This document shows positions 53,890 to 63,795 of a DNA stretch of 64,000 nucleotides, in pieces. The position numbers were made by a program, and so were the translations under genes. Every line of letters begins with the position of its first letter. The first letter of the stretch is position 1. The notes below the pieces were generated by a model. It had not been told where the DNA came from. It did no database searches and saw only the letters and a list, made by a program, of their open reading frames with translations. The DNA is from Branchipolynoe longqiensis (Eukaryota > Annelida > Polychaeta > Phyllodocida > Polynoidae). The DNA is taken from NCBI GenBank assembly GCA_030323885.1, contig CM059190.1, positions 88,821,865 through 88,885,864 on the forward strand, written 5' to 3'.

Positions 53890-54915
53890 TGTACAGCTGA
53901 TGTCAAGGTCAATTTATTTAGGACCCTCTGTATCCCCTTGCATACTTCCCAGATTTGGTTGAATTATAGAATGTATAGCATTAGAAAACTGAATGTAGCG
54001 TATAATAATAACATTATGAGGTTACTATTCCCTTCAGCTAGGTGTCATAGCGTGATAGTCAGCCATTTGCCAATATGGATGTCCCAGCCATCCAGCCTGG
54101 TATCAGGAATCTAATATTCAAATTGATTACAAGATTTGACAAGTCGGAGAATGATATAATACAGGGACGTATGCAAATTGGAGAGAGTGATCTCAGATTT
54201 ACCACATGAGGGCATCGGTACAAACTACTGAAAATTGGCCTACATTTTAATGGTGCTGTCACATTAAGACGCTTCTCGCCGGCACGCCGCCAACGCGCAA
54301 AATCACTTTTAATCGTCGAGAGACGTCAAATTTTTCGGCGTCAGCATATTGGTAGCGTGCGGCCGACGTTGTGGTAAAAGTTTGGTGCGCCATCCTGATA
54401 TGACCTTAGATGTTGGTAGGACGTAAAACAACAAAAAGCAACCGTTTGGCGCAACGTGTGGGAAGGAGCCTCACGCGTGCCCAACGTGTGCCTACTGTTC
54501 ACATAATGATCTTCCAGCGCGTTTAATGTATTTCGATGCGCCCCTAACGTAGCCATAACGTTGGCACCCGCGCATTGTCGCACGTCCAAAGTTTTGTGCA
54601 AGCACAAAAACTTTTGACGTGCGATGACACGTGCCGCCGATCCTCGCCGACCCTCGCCGTCCATCAACGAATACCAACGTGAGCCTAATGCGCGCGTAAC
54701 GCTTCCTGACATATCCCGAATTCCGCCAAAAAATCACATACGTCGACACCCATTGGCGAGAAGCGTCGTAATGTGACAGCACCATTATAATGGTTATTAC
54801 TATGGTGTTCATACTATTACTTGTATGTTATTTACATGTATTGGTATATGTCCTCACTATAGACCATTAAATGTGACTACCATAATGCTGAGTCTGAAAT
54901 AAAGTATTGAATCGA
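53890..54915 (+). pseudogene. LINE C-terminal tail relic split by a foldback element
   Basis: VNLFRTLCIPLHTSQIWLNY, RMYSIRKLNVAYNNNIMRL, then in a second frame VPAIQPGIRNLIFKLITRFD, DKSENDIIQ and GHRYKLLKIGLHFN. This is the post-RT tail of a common invertebrate CR1-type LINE. The 3' end resumes at 54790 (TAGACCATTAAATGTGACTA, CTGAAATAAAGTATTG). Confidence 0.7.
54252..54783. mobile_element. Foldback-type element (e), AACGTG/GCGCG-word interior
   Basis: GGTGCTGTCACATTAAGACG on the left and the inverse GGTGCTGTCACATTACGACG on the right match for about 28 bases (through CTTCTCGCC). The interior is rich in AACGTG, CGCACG and GCGCG words. A SINE tail-B end (TTAGATGTTGGTAGGACG) is embedded at 54393-54440. 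Confidence 0.75.
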
Positions 54916-55021
54916 ATAACTCTCAGTGATTAGTCAGTTTCAAAGTGCACAGGCAATGAATAACCGCGTTTGGTCAAGATCCATGTGACTATGTAAAGTA
55001 TGAGGCCACATTTAGACTCAC

Positions 55022-55057
55022 CCGATAATCAGACAAGCATGCAGGTCTGTTGGTCAT
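55022..55057 (-). CDS. Possible 36-base micro-exon (phase 0-0)
   Basis: Between the acceptor TTATTTTCATTTGTTTAG and the donor TATCGG|GTGAGT lie twelve codons (MTNRPACLSDYR). The phase fits the start of exon B. Both splice sites are good, but such a short match can occur by chance. Confidence 0.25.
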
Positions 55058-55205
55058 CTAAACAAATGAAAATAAGTCATTAGGCAAATTAAAGGTTTCC
55101 TGAATCGCAAACAGTTGAATACCACACAACTGCCAACGGCGATATATCTAAAGCAATTTATCATCCCGGAATAATGTGTGCTTTAAGACATAAGGAATCA
55201 ATCAG

Positions 55206-55680
55206 CTTGCTTGTTTGTTGTTTTAAGTCCTAGCAACATCCAAAGTCATATCGGGATGGGTACCGACTTGTGACAGTGCACACTAATGGTGATGCATTGC
55301 TGGGAGACCAGGTCCCCGATAACCATGACCCGATGTCCCACACAGTGACATTATCCTGACACTGTGCTAACCAGTCCTTGTCCTATCCTATTAATGATGA
55401 GTGCTAGGCTAGGTAGCGACGGGTATTAATTTGATAAGTCACTGGTTTGACTCCGCTGGGATTTGAACTCCCAAACGTCTATTTTATTCAAAATTAATAG
55501 AAATGCAGGACCCTAACCTTATAAATTTAATATAATCTATTCATTGAATATGTTTTCTATATGTGTTCCAAGCGGTTGCCTCTAGGTGGTGTGGCTTTAG
55601 AGATATTTCACTTTTTCTGTATGAAGATTGCTCATAACCATTGAGTTTGCAGTGTGACAGTGTGTTGTCCAACAGCCAAA
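55206..55680 (-). mobile_element. SINE with tail B, then a 210-base module of the 7-bp-TSD element
   Basis: 55206-55468 is an antisense tail-B SINE whose head is cut. 55475-55680 is one antisense module (TATTCAAAATTAATAGAAAT ... GAGATATTTCACTTTTTCTG) of the element at 13113. Confidence 0.7.
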
Positions 55681-56107
55681 AGGTGCACGCACTGACCTAG
55701 ATACCTATGCTGACGTCATATGACATAGGTCTATACCCACAGGGATATTTATCTGCAATGTAATACATGTGGGTAACCTACTAACCCACAAACCTAACTT
55801 CTTAATTCAGTAATCTACCCTATATAGGTACCCACAGAGATATCTATATGCAATGTAATGCTCTATGGCTGGTAAACCAGTGCATTAACACTAAAAAAAT
55901 GTGTATATTCTGTTGAATAAATTGTTAACCACCCCTAAAATATACAAATCAGTCTCCAAATATTCCATCATCAACAACAATATTTTCTTTCACTAATACT
56001 GTCAACCCCACCCCCCTCTTTACCAACAACAATATCACTGAAATAACATAAGGCCTGCCGCCAAAGCCACAACCCCTCCCACTTATCCCCGGCTCCCTCG
56101 CTATTGA

Positions 56108-56420
56108 CCGGGCGGGGTGGCCTAATCGGTAGAGCACGGGCCTCGCGTGAGGGAGGTCAGGAGTTTGGTTCCTGGTCGAGTCAAACCAATGTCTTAAATA
56201 TTTTCCTAGCCAAGCACTCGGCATTATTAGGATGGGGAAGGGACTAGTTAGCTCAGTGTCAGGATAATCTGACTTAGTGGGATGTTGGGTCATGGTGACG
56301 GTGACCTGATTTCCCAGTGGGACAGCCCTATAAAGTCACCGTGAGTATGCGCTGTCACAAGTCGGTACCCGTTCTTATGTGACCTTAGATGTTGCCAGGC
56401 CGTAAAATTCCAACAACCAA
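56108..56420 (+). mobile_element. SINE, head 2 with tail B
   Basis: CCGGGCGGGGTGGCCTAATC, GTAGAGCACGGGCCTCGCGT, GTTCCTGGTCGAGTCAAACC, then tail B ending TTGCCAGGCCGTAAAATTCC. Confidence 0.85.
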
Positions 56421-56697
56421 CCTGGAGGGGCATTCCAGTGCGTTAGCTCAGAACAAAATAGATAATTGAAATTTATTTCCCTAAATATATTATATATAAT
56501 ATACATTATATATTTTATATATATATGAAAACTTTGTCGATGTTAAAATGAACTATATCATACAGTAATTGATTGCAAAAAGCCAGCACATTGAATTGAA
56601 ATAATAGTATAATAATTACAAATTAGTCGCGTTAGGAGTTAAATATGTGACGTGATACCTTCATGGTTCTCTAATGGAGGAAACACAAACAATATTA

Positions 56698-57055
56698 AAG
56701 TTGCATAGTCCGTTGGTTTTGAATTTCTGATTTTTTTCAGAGATAAATATATTAGATCGATCACTAGTATCTACTTTACATTAGTTTAAAGCTACCTTTA
56801 TTTTAAATGGTAAAACCTTTTGAGATATTTTTAGGGCAAACATGGAAAATTAGTTTTGGCAAGCTTGCCAAAACTCTGACACCATAGACTTCTGCAGCAA
56901 CAGGTTCTGTTAAATTGAGTCAGTATTGCCTTCTATGCAGAAACAAATGCTTAATAAGTGCACCAGTATCTAAGTTAGATATGTAAAATAAAATCTAGAT
57001 AATTGGTTTGGTTTTGAAAATTTGATATTTCATCGAACTGTGCAGCTTTAAAACC
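56698..57055. mobile_element. TAGTCCGATG-family MITE, most complete copy
   Basis: TTAAAGTTGCATAGTCCGTT to CATCGAACTGTGCAGCTTTA, 358 bases, uninterrupted. I used it as the reference for the other copies. Confidence 0.7.
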
Positions 57056-57640
57056 CGCTGTAAAAAAAAAGTGTTAATTTCATCTGGACTTCCAATTTAT
57101 AAGATTCTGTAAATGAGGAAACAACAAATATTAAAACCCGCTGTGAGATAAAGTGTCAATTTCATCTGGACAAATGTATAAGGTTCTGTAAATGAGGAAG
57201 TGAGGAAACAAAAAAAACTAAATTAAAACCGGCTGTGAGATAAAAGTGGCAATTTCATCTGGACTTCCAAATTTATACGGTTCAGTAAATGAGGAAACAA
57301 CAAATATTAAAACCCTCTGTAAGATAAAAGTGTCATTTTCATCTGGACTTCCAATTTATATGGTTCAGTAAATGAGGAAACAACAACGAATATTAAAACC
57401 CGATGTGAGATAAAAGCATCAATTTCATCTGGACTTCCAATTTATACGGTTCACAGTGGTTCAGTAAATGAGGAAACAACAAATATTAAAACCCTCTGTG
57501 AGATAAAAGCGTCAATTTCATCTGGACTTCCAAATTTATAAGGTTCTGTAAATGAGGAAACCCCAAAAAACAATATTAAAAGCCGCTTGTGAGGAAAAAA
57601 GCGTTAATTTCATCTGGAGTTCCAATTTATAAGTGAATGT
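57056..57640 (+). repeat. Tandem repeat of about 85-base units (7 copies)
   Basis: Unit phrases: TTAAAACCCGCTGTGAGAT, GTCAATTTCATCTGGACTTC, AATTTATAAGGTTCTGTAAA, GAGGAAACAACAAATA. It directly follows the MITE. Confidence 0.85.
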
Positions 57641-57669
57641 GGCTAATATTGTGGTTAAACTAAACTTAC

Positions 57670-57778
57670 CTGTAGGGGGGAAATCTTTACATACGCTAAT
57701 CAGTGTTGTTAGTATGAGGGAAAGTTGACCTAATTCAGATCTTTGTCGCAACCCTATCTCCACTCCCATATCATCCAT
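57670..57778 (-). CDS. Candidate first coding exon (signal-peptide-like), exon A
   Basis: ATG 57778 opens MDDMGVEIGLRQRSELGQL, SLILTTLISVCKDFPPT, with positive residues before a hydrophobic run, as in a signal peptide. It reaches a consensus donor CCTACAG|GTAAGT in phase 1. A stop lies eight codons upstream, so it is not an internal exon in this frame. It would be the start of the minus-strand glycoprotein gene, but its phase does not match exon B in the frame preferred there. An exon of phase 1-0 would have to lie between. Confidence 0.4.
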
Positions 57779-57848
57779 ATTCACTCTTCCAATATGTCAC
57801 TTCTGAAATACCATGGTCGGTGTCCACGCAACCGTGCTCGGCAGTGGA

Positions 57849-60115
57849 GGGGGGCGGAGGGGGGGGGGGGTTAAGCACACTGCAACACTATGGACTGCTG
57901 CACATATATACAGGAAGTGTACACTGAGCACTATACACTGCTGCACATGTATACAGGAAGTGCACACTGAGCACTATACACTGCTGCACATGTATACAGG
58001 AAGTGCACACTGAGCACTATACACTGCTGCACATATATACGGGAAGTGCACACTGAGCACTAAACACTGCTGCACATATATACGGGAAGTGCACACTGAA
58101 CACTATACACTGCTGCACATATATACGGGAAGTGCACACTGAGCACTAAACACTGCTGCACATGTATACAGGAAGTGCACACTGAACACTATACACTGCT
58201 GCACATATATACGGGAAGTGCACACTGAACGCTATACACTGCTGCACATGTATACGGTAAGTGCACACTGCAGCACTATACACTGCTGCACATGTATACA
58301 GGAAGTGCACACTGAACGCAATACACTGCTGCACATATATACGGGAAGTGCACACTGAGCACTATACACTGATGCACATGTATATGGGAAGTGCACACTG
58401 AACGTTATACACTGCTGCACATATATACGGGAAGTGTACACTGAGCACAATACACTGCTGCACATATATACGGGAAGTGCACACTGCAGCACAATACACT
58501 GCTGCACAGATATATGGGGCACAGATATATATGGGAAGTGTACATTGAACACTATACACTGCTGCACATATATACGGGAAGTGTACACTGAGCACTATAC
58601 ACTGCTGCACATGTATACGGGAAGTGCACACTGCAGCACTATACACTGATGCACATGTATACAGGAAGTGCACACTGAGCACTATACACTGCTGCACATG
58701 TATACGGGAAGTGCACACTGCAGCACTATACACTGATGCACATGTATACAGGAAGTGCACACTGAGCACTATACACTGCTGCACATGTATACGGGAAGTG
58801 TACACTGAACGCTATACACTGCTGCACATATATACGGGAAGTGCACACTGATCACTATACACTGATGCACATGTATATGGGAAGTGCACACTGAACGTTA
58901 TACACTGCTGCACATATATATGGGAAGTGTACACTGAGCACAATACACTGCTTCACATATATACGGGAAGTGCACACTGCAGCGCAATACACTGCTGCAC
59001 AGATATATGGGGCACAGATATATATGGGAAGTGTACATTGAACACTATACCCTGCTGCACATATATACGGGAAGTGTACACTGAGCACTATACACTGCTG
59101 CACATGTATACGGGAAGTGCACACTGCAGCACTATACACTGATGCACATGTATACAGGAAGTGCACACTGAACGCTATACACTGCTGCACATGTATACAG
59201 GAAGTGTACACTGAACGCTATACACTGCTGCACATATATACGGGAAGTGTACACCGCAGCACAATACACTGCTGCACATATATACGGGAAGTGCACACTG
59301 AGCACTATACACTGCTGCACATGTATACAGGAAGCGCACACTGAGAACAATACACTGCTGTACATGTATACAGGAAGTGCACACTGAACGCTATACACTG
59401 CTGCACATATATATGGGAAGTGCACACCGAGCACTATACACTGCTGCACATATATACGGGAAGTGTACACCGCAGCACAATACACTGCTGCACATGTATA
59501 CAGGAAGTGCACACTGAGCACTATACACTGCTGCACATGTATACAGGAAGTGCACACTGCAGCACTATACCCTGCTGCACATATATACAGGAAGTGTACA
59601 CTGAGGCACTATACACCGCTGCACATGTATACGGGAAGTGCACACTGAACGCTATACACTGCTGCCCATATATACGGGAAGTGTACACTGCAGCACTATA
59701 CACTGCTGCACATATATACAGGAAGTGCACACTGAACGTTATACACTGCTGCACATATATACGGGAAGTTTAGACTGAACAATATACACTGCTGCACATG
59801 TATACGGGAAGTGTACATTGAACACTACACACTGCTGCACATATATATGGAAAGTGTACACTGAACACTACACACTGCTGCACATGTATATGGGAAGTGT
59901 ACATTGAACACTATACACTGCTGCACATGTATACGGGAAGTGCACAATGCAGCACTATACACTGCTGCACATGTATACAAGAAGTGCACATTGCAGCACT
60001 ATACACTGCTGCACATGTATACAAGAAGTGCACACTGCAGCACAATACACTGCTGCACATATATACGGGAAGTGCACACTGCAGCACTATACACTGCTGC
60101 ACATATATACAGGAA
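57849..60115 (+). repeat. 43-base satellite array, about 52 units, with higher-order structure
   Basis: Unit: ACTGAGCACTATACACTGCT then GCACATGTATACAGGAAGTG with variants. A register break (CAGATATATGGGGCACAGAT) appears twice, 492 bases apart (58506 and 58998), showing a segmental duplication inside the array. Several reading frames stay open (CTYIQEVHTEHYTLLHMYTG type) only because the unit lacks stops. A G-run of about 12 precedes the array. Confidence 0.9.
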
Positions 60116-60807
60116 AGGATACTTCATTCAGGGCTGGAATTCAAAACATCTAAGCAAGTATTTTTGTTTACAAAATTTGAAGCTTTCATTTGCATAGAAA
60201 GTCAATTTAATTAAAAAAACTGCTATTGTCGATGCGTATGGTATCATAATTTTAATAATGCATACCAAACCTAATTCTGCATGGTTTCACTTCAAATATC
60301 TCAGGTCCCTGCTTCATGAATTATGATAACTAGGCACAATTATTTAGGTTTATGTTGTGTTTTTCTGTTAATGTTCATTTACTTGCATATAGCTGGTTAA
60401 TGTTTGTCCTTAGCCATTAGCGCTTAAATAATGCTCGAATTAGAAGCGAATTGCAACTTAAAATTTACTTCAAAGCAGCTCCCAATGTTCATTCTATATA
60501 ATATCGCTAAAATTGAAAATATTATATCTATAGTGTTGTGTTGGTCTACGTCCAAGCAGCATCTAAGTGTGTGTATATGGATAGTGATAAATCCGTTATC
60601 GCATGTAATATAACCTGAAGTGGGTTGCACTCCCCCCCCCCCCTTCCCCAGGGGTGGGTACCAGCAAGCACATCTCTGCCCCCCCTGCGCGGGTCTCTCC
60701 TCCACTAGCTCGGAGGATATATCACCTATATATATTTATTTACATATCCATTCTAATGACCTTAGATGCTGCTAGGACGTAAAACAACAACATACTATAT
60801 ATATATA
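60116..60807. other. Sequence without a gene; SINE tail-B end and simple repeats
   Basis: A C-run stands at about 60630, a SINE tail-B end (GACCTTAGATGCTGCTAGGA) at 60758-60795, and (TA)n before the next element. Confidence 0.4.
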
Positions 60808-61286
60808 TATATGAGTCAGCCTCACGAAAATGGACCAATAGGTGGTCAATTGAAGATGTCGGCGTCGCAATTCTTAAAAATGTAGTGCATTTCTTTGTTT
60901 CATATTAAATTATCCTAGAAACAAATAGGGTTGTTGTATTTGCTCGACCTTTACATTCAGGATAAATTTAAGGACTTTCCAACACCTCTGTCAATACTAA
61001 ACTATAATTATACCGATCGACGCCCACATCCAATGATCGACGCCGACAACTATAACAGATGTTGGCGTCGCAATTCTTAAAGTGTAGTGCAGTTCTTTGT
61101 TTTATATTAAATTATCCTAGAAACAAATAGGGTTGTTGTATTTTCTCGACCTTTACATTCAGGATAAATTTAAGGACTTTCCAACACCTCTGTCAATACT
61201 AAATTATAATTATATCGATCGACGCCGACATCCATGCTCGACGCCGACAACTTTCCCCAATTGGCCTCTTTTCGTGATGCTGACTA
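60808..61286. mobile_element. TIR element, ATGAGTCAGCCTCACG ends, copy 2
   Basis: ATGAGTCAGCCTCACGAAAA and the inverse of GTCAGCATCACGAAAA flank two tandem 180-base modules (GGCGTCGCAATTCTTAAA ... CGACGCCGACA). It is inserted in a (TA)n run. Confidence 0.7.
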
Positions 61287-61290
61287 TATA

Positions 61291-61640
61291 TATATAGATT
61301 AGTTAGACGAATCTTACCTTGGTATAGATGATGGATAACTATTGTTTTCCCGAGGTATAAGCCTCGGCTAGACGTGGGTGAGGGAGAGGTAAGCACATCC
61401 GGGTCCAGCAATCTTTACCTACTAATTCAGGATAAAATGATCTCTAATAAAAAATTCTAAAAAACTAATGTTTCCTTGGTACAAGCAACAGTCTAGACGT
61501 GGTAGGGTGTGGAGGGTGGGCCCTCACCCATGTCTAGCCGAGGCTTATACCTCGGGAAAACAATAGTTATCCATCATCTATACCAAGGTAAGATTCGTCT
61601 AACTAATCTATTTTACCTCGGTATATAGCCTCAGGCTAGC
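61291..61640 (-). repeat. Inverted terminal repeat and internal complementary region of the DIRS-like element
   Basis: 61291-61388 (TTAGTTAGACGAATCTTACC ... GAGGTATAAGCCTCGGCTAG) returns inverted at 61517-61612 with very few differences, 130 bases apart. A terminal repeat next to a complementary region 3' of YR is the known DIRS1 layout. The left terminal repeat lies outside the window, so this role is inferred. Confidence 0.65.
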
Positions 61641-61801
61641 CGCAGGCTAGGGAGACTTTACGTAATATCATTTTATCCTGATATTTAATTGTTATTGTTA
61701 TGTTATTTTCTGTTTATTTTTGTGGTATGGAACATTGTTAAAATCACTGTTTGTGACTAGGCTTATGTTCTCACCTTTTTTCCCTTTTAATGCTGTAGCA
61801 G

Positions 61802-62896
61802 TCATTGTGCGACACCACTGGGCTTCTCCAAACGCTTGTTATAATGTCTAGCAAATGATCGTTCGGTCTTCCATCCTGCATGCACTAGTATGCGTTTGAC
61901 CGAAATTCCTAGGAGGCGTGCCTTTGACACCATGGCTCCTCTCGTTGAGTGTGACGCATATTTGTCCGTATTCACTCCTGCCATCTTTAGCACATTAATT
62001 GTCCAACGGGCGAGTGTGTCCCTTGAAATGCCCTTGTGTGGCTTAATAAAGCTTATCAATAATTGTCTTGAGTTTCTAACTCCTTGTGTCTTGGATATAT
62101 ATGTTCTAATCGCCGAAACTACACACAATTTTGGATTGTCCTTGAATTGCGTTACATCAATTGATGACAAAGGGTCGCCTATGCGATTAGATTTCAACAA
62201 TGTTGTTAAATCGAAGGTCGCTTGCCTTCTATCTATTTCCAGTCCATCGAGTGAAAGTGCAACTATAGTTTGGCCTCGATGACCTGTGACTAACAGTAAT
62301 AAAAGTGCTAACTTAAACCCTAATTGTTTTATATCTAGAAATCTATTATGTGGCCAATCCTTAAACATTTTGAACACCAGTGACACATCCCAAAATCGGT
62401 CGTATTTTGGTTTAGGTGGGTTTCGTTCATAAATCCCCCTTAGTACCCAGTGTATTACGTGATGTTTACCCATTGTTTCTCCCCCTAACCTGGGAAGAAT
62501 GATCGAGAGAGCACACCTGGCAGCATTAATTGCGCCGTAACCTAGCCCATCTTGTTCTAACATCCTGAAAAATCTGCACACTTGGGCAATAGTTGGATTC
62601 ATAGGTTTAACCTTTTGAATAAGACAGTAAACGCCCCATTTCTTCAAATATGTGGTATACATTTTGACTGTTCCTTTTCTCCACGCATGCGACACCAACC
62701 GTTCTTGTGTAATTTTGTCTAAACCAAATTGTTCTAGGTATTTATTCAGAAAAGGAATGCAAGCAATGGTGTTGTTGCTACGTTGCCGTGATGTTCCAGA
62801 GGGCCTTGGTGAGTTAGATTTCCTCGGGATTTTGGGAATCTGAGGCAGTCTCTGGCTGTCGAGACTAGTCCCGCTAGCCACGGTTGTGTGTCCCAT
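61802..62896 (-). CDS. DIRS1-like tyrosine recombinase
   Basis: 364 codons from ATG 62896. The N-terminal linker is basic and Ser/Pro-rich. A SAM-like DNA-binding region follows (ITQERLVSHAWRKGTVKMY, TTYLKKWGVYCL). Catalytic-type residues: Arg in TGHRGQTIVALSL, H-x-x-R in ASHSTRGAMVSKARLLG, the GW of LVHAGWKTERS and Tyr in FARHYNKRLEK. The frame is intact and overlaps the RNase H/methylase-like frame by 151 bases, as is typical for DIRS1. It is much more diverged from the Ngaro-type YRs of this window than they are from each other. Confidence 0.9.
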   Translation of the reverse strand: MGHTTVASGTSLDSQRLPQIPKIPRKSNSPRPSGTSRQRSNNTIACIPFLNKYLEQFGLDKITQERLVSHAWRKGTVKMYTTYLKKWGVYCLIQKVKPMNPTIAQVCRFFRMLEQDGLGYGAINAARCALSIILPRLGGETMGKHHVIHWVLRGIYERNPPKPKYDRFWDVSLVFKMFKDWPHNRFLDIKQLGFKLALLLLLVTGHRGQTIVALSLDGLEIDRRQATFDLTTLLKSNRIGDPLSSIDVTQFKDNPKLCVVSAIRTYISKTQGVRNSRQLLISFIKPHKGISRDTLARWTINVLKMAGVNTDKYASHSTRGAMVSKARLLGISVKRILVHAGWKTERSFARHYNKRLEKPSGVAQ

Positions 62897-63745
62897 TCGG
62901 GGACGATCAGGATGGCGTGGGACCGGTCCATCTTTATCTTTCGTGCCACTCTGGTAATGATGTTAAAGGCGGGAAAAATGTAATAAAATTCATTTTCCCA
63001 AATCAGTGAGAAAGCATCTATGTGCCAAGCAAATGGTTCTGGGTGCCATGACACATATTTGTAAATTTTGAAATTATTTCTTGATGCAAATAAGTCTACT
63101 GTAGGTGACCCCCATTGTTGACAAATTTTGTTGAAAATTGTTGTGTTTAATTTCCATTCTAAGTGATCGTGAAAAACTCTGCTCTTTTTGTCAGCCAGGA
63201 CGTTTTGCGACCCTGGGATAGGAGATATGGTTAACCATATTTGATGTTGTTGCGCCCAGTTCCAAATACTCTGTGCCAAGTTATTGCATTCTTTTGATTT
63301 TGTACCTCCCATATTCCTGACATATGCCATAGCTGTAGTGTTATCTGTCAGAAGTTGAACCCTATTTTTAGGTATTTTAATTAGACTCAAAAGGCCCAAG
63401 TAAATCGCTCTTAATTCAAGAACATTAATATGGTCTGATTTTTCGTTTTCTAACCATCTACCCCCTGTTGCTACATCATTTCGATGAGCTCCCCAACCTT
63501 GTAATGAAGCATCGGTAGTAACTACCGTGTTGGGTTGACCCATTCGAATGGGATTGGGAGAGTTATTAATATTCTCGATCCACCAAAAAATGTCTTTACA
63601 CCCGTCTTGGGAAATGTTCATTGGTCTTTCGAAGTTACCTTTTGTGCGTGCTAACGCTCTATTCTTGTCTATTTCTAGAGACTTGATATGCGCCGCTCCA
63701 TAAAGAACAGCCGTGCATACGAGACCATTATACCGATAAGGACGG
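62746..63745 (-). pseudogene. DIRS1-like RNase H and methylase-like domain; frameshifted from RT
   Basis: After the remains of the RT connection (YGAAHIKSLEIDKNRALAR, TKGNFERPMNISQDG) come RNase H motifs: VVTTDASLQGWGAHRND (Asp), DHINVLELRAIYLGLLSL (Glu), VQLLTDNTTAMAYVRNMGG (Asp) and SQNVLADKKSRVF (Asp). Next is the domain that DIRS1 elements share with phage adenine methylases: WGSPTVDLFASRNNFKIYKY, AFSLIWENEFYYIFPAFNII and LIVPEWDTQPW. The usual N-P-P-Y/F-type motif appears here as F-P-A-F. The frame is open to 62746 but is joined to RT only through two frameshifts, near 63720 and 63840. Confidence 0.8.
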
Positions 63746-63795
63746 CGACCTGTCTAATCTTTGGCCTGGATATGTCAAGCAGCTGGGAGGCCGTG

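Noticed and set aside
57887..60115. CRISPR-like array
   Set aside because: There are no unique spacers: the whole period is one degenerate unit, and the context is eukaryotic.
57813..60214. Many long frames on both strands (CTYIQEVHTEHY, CTSRIYVQQCIV types)
   Set aside because: They are the 43-base satellite read in several frames. The unit has few stops in any frame, and the peptides follow the repeat, not a domain.
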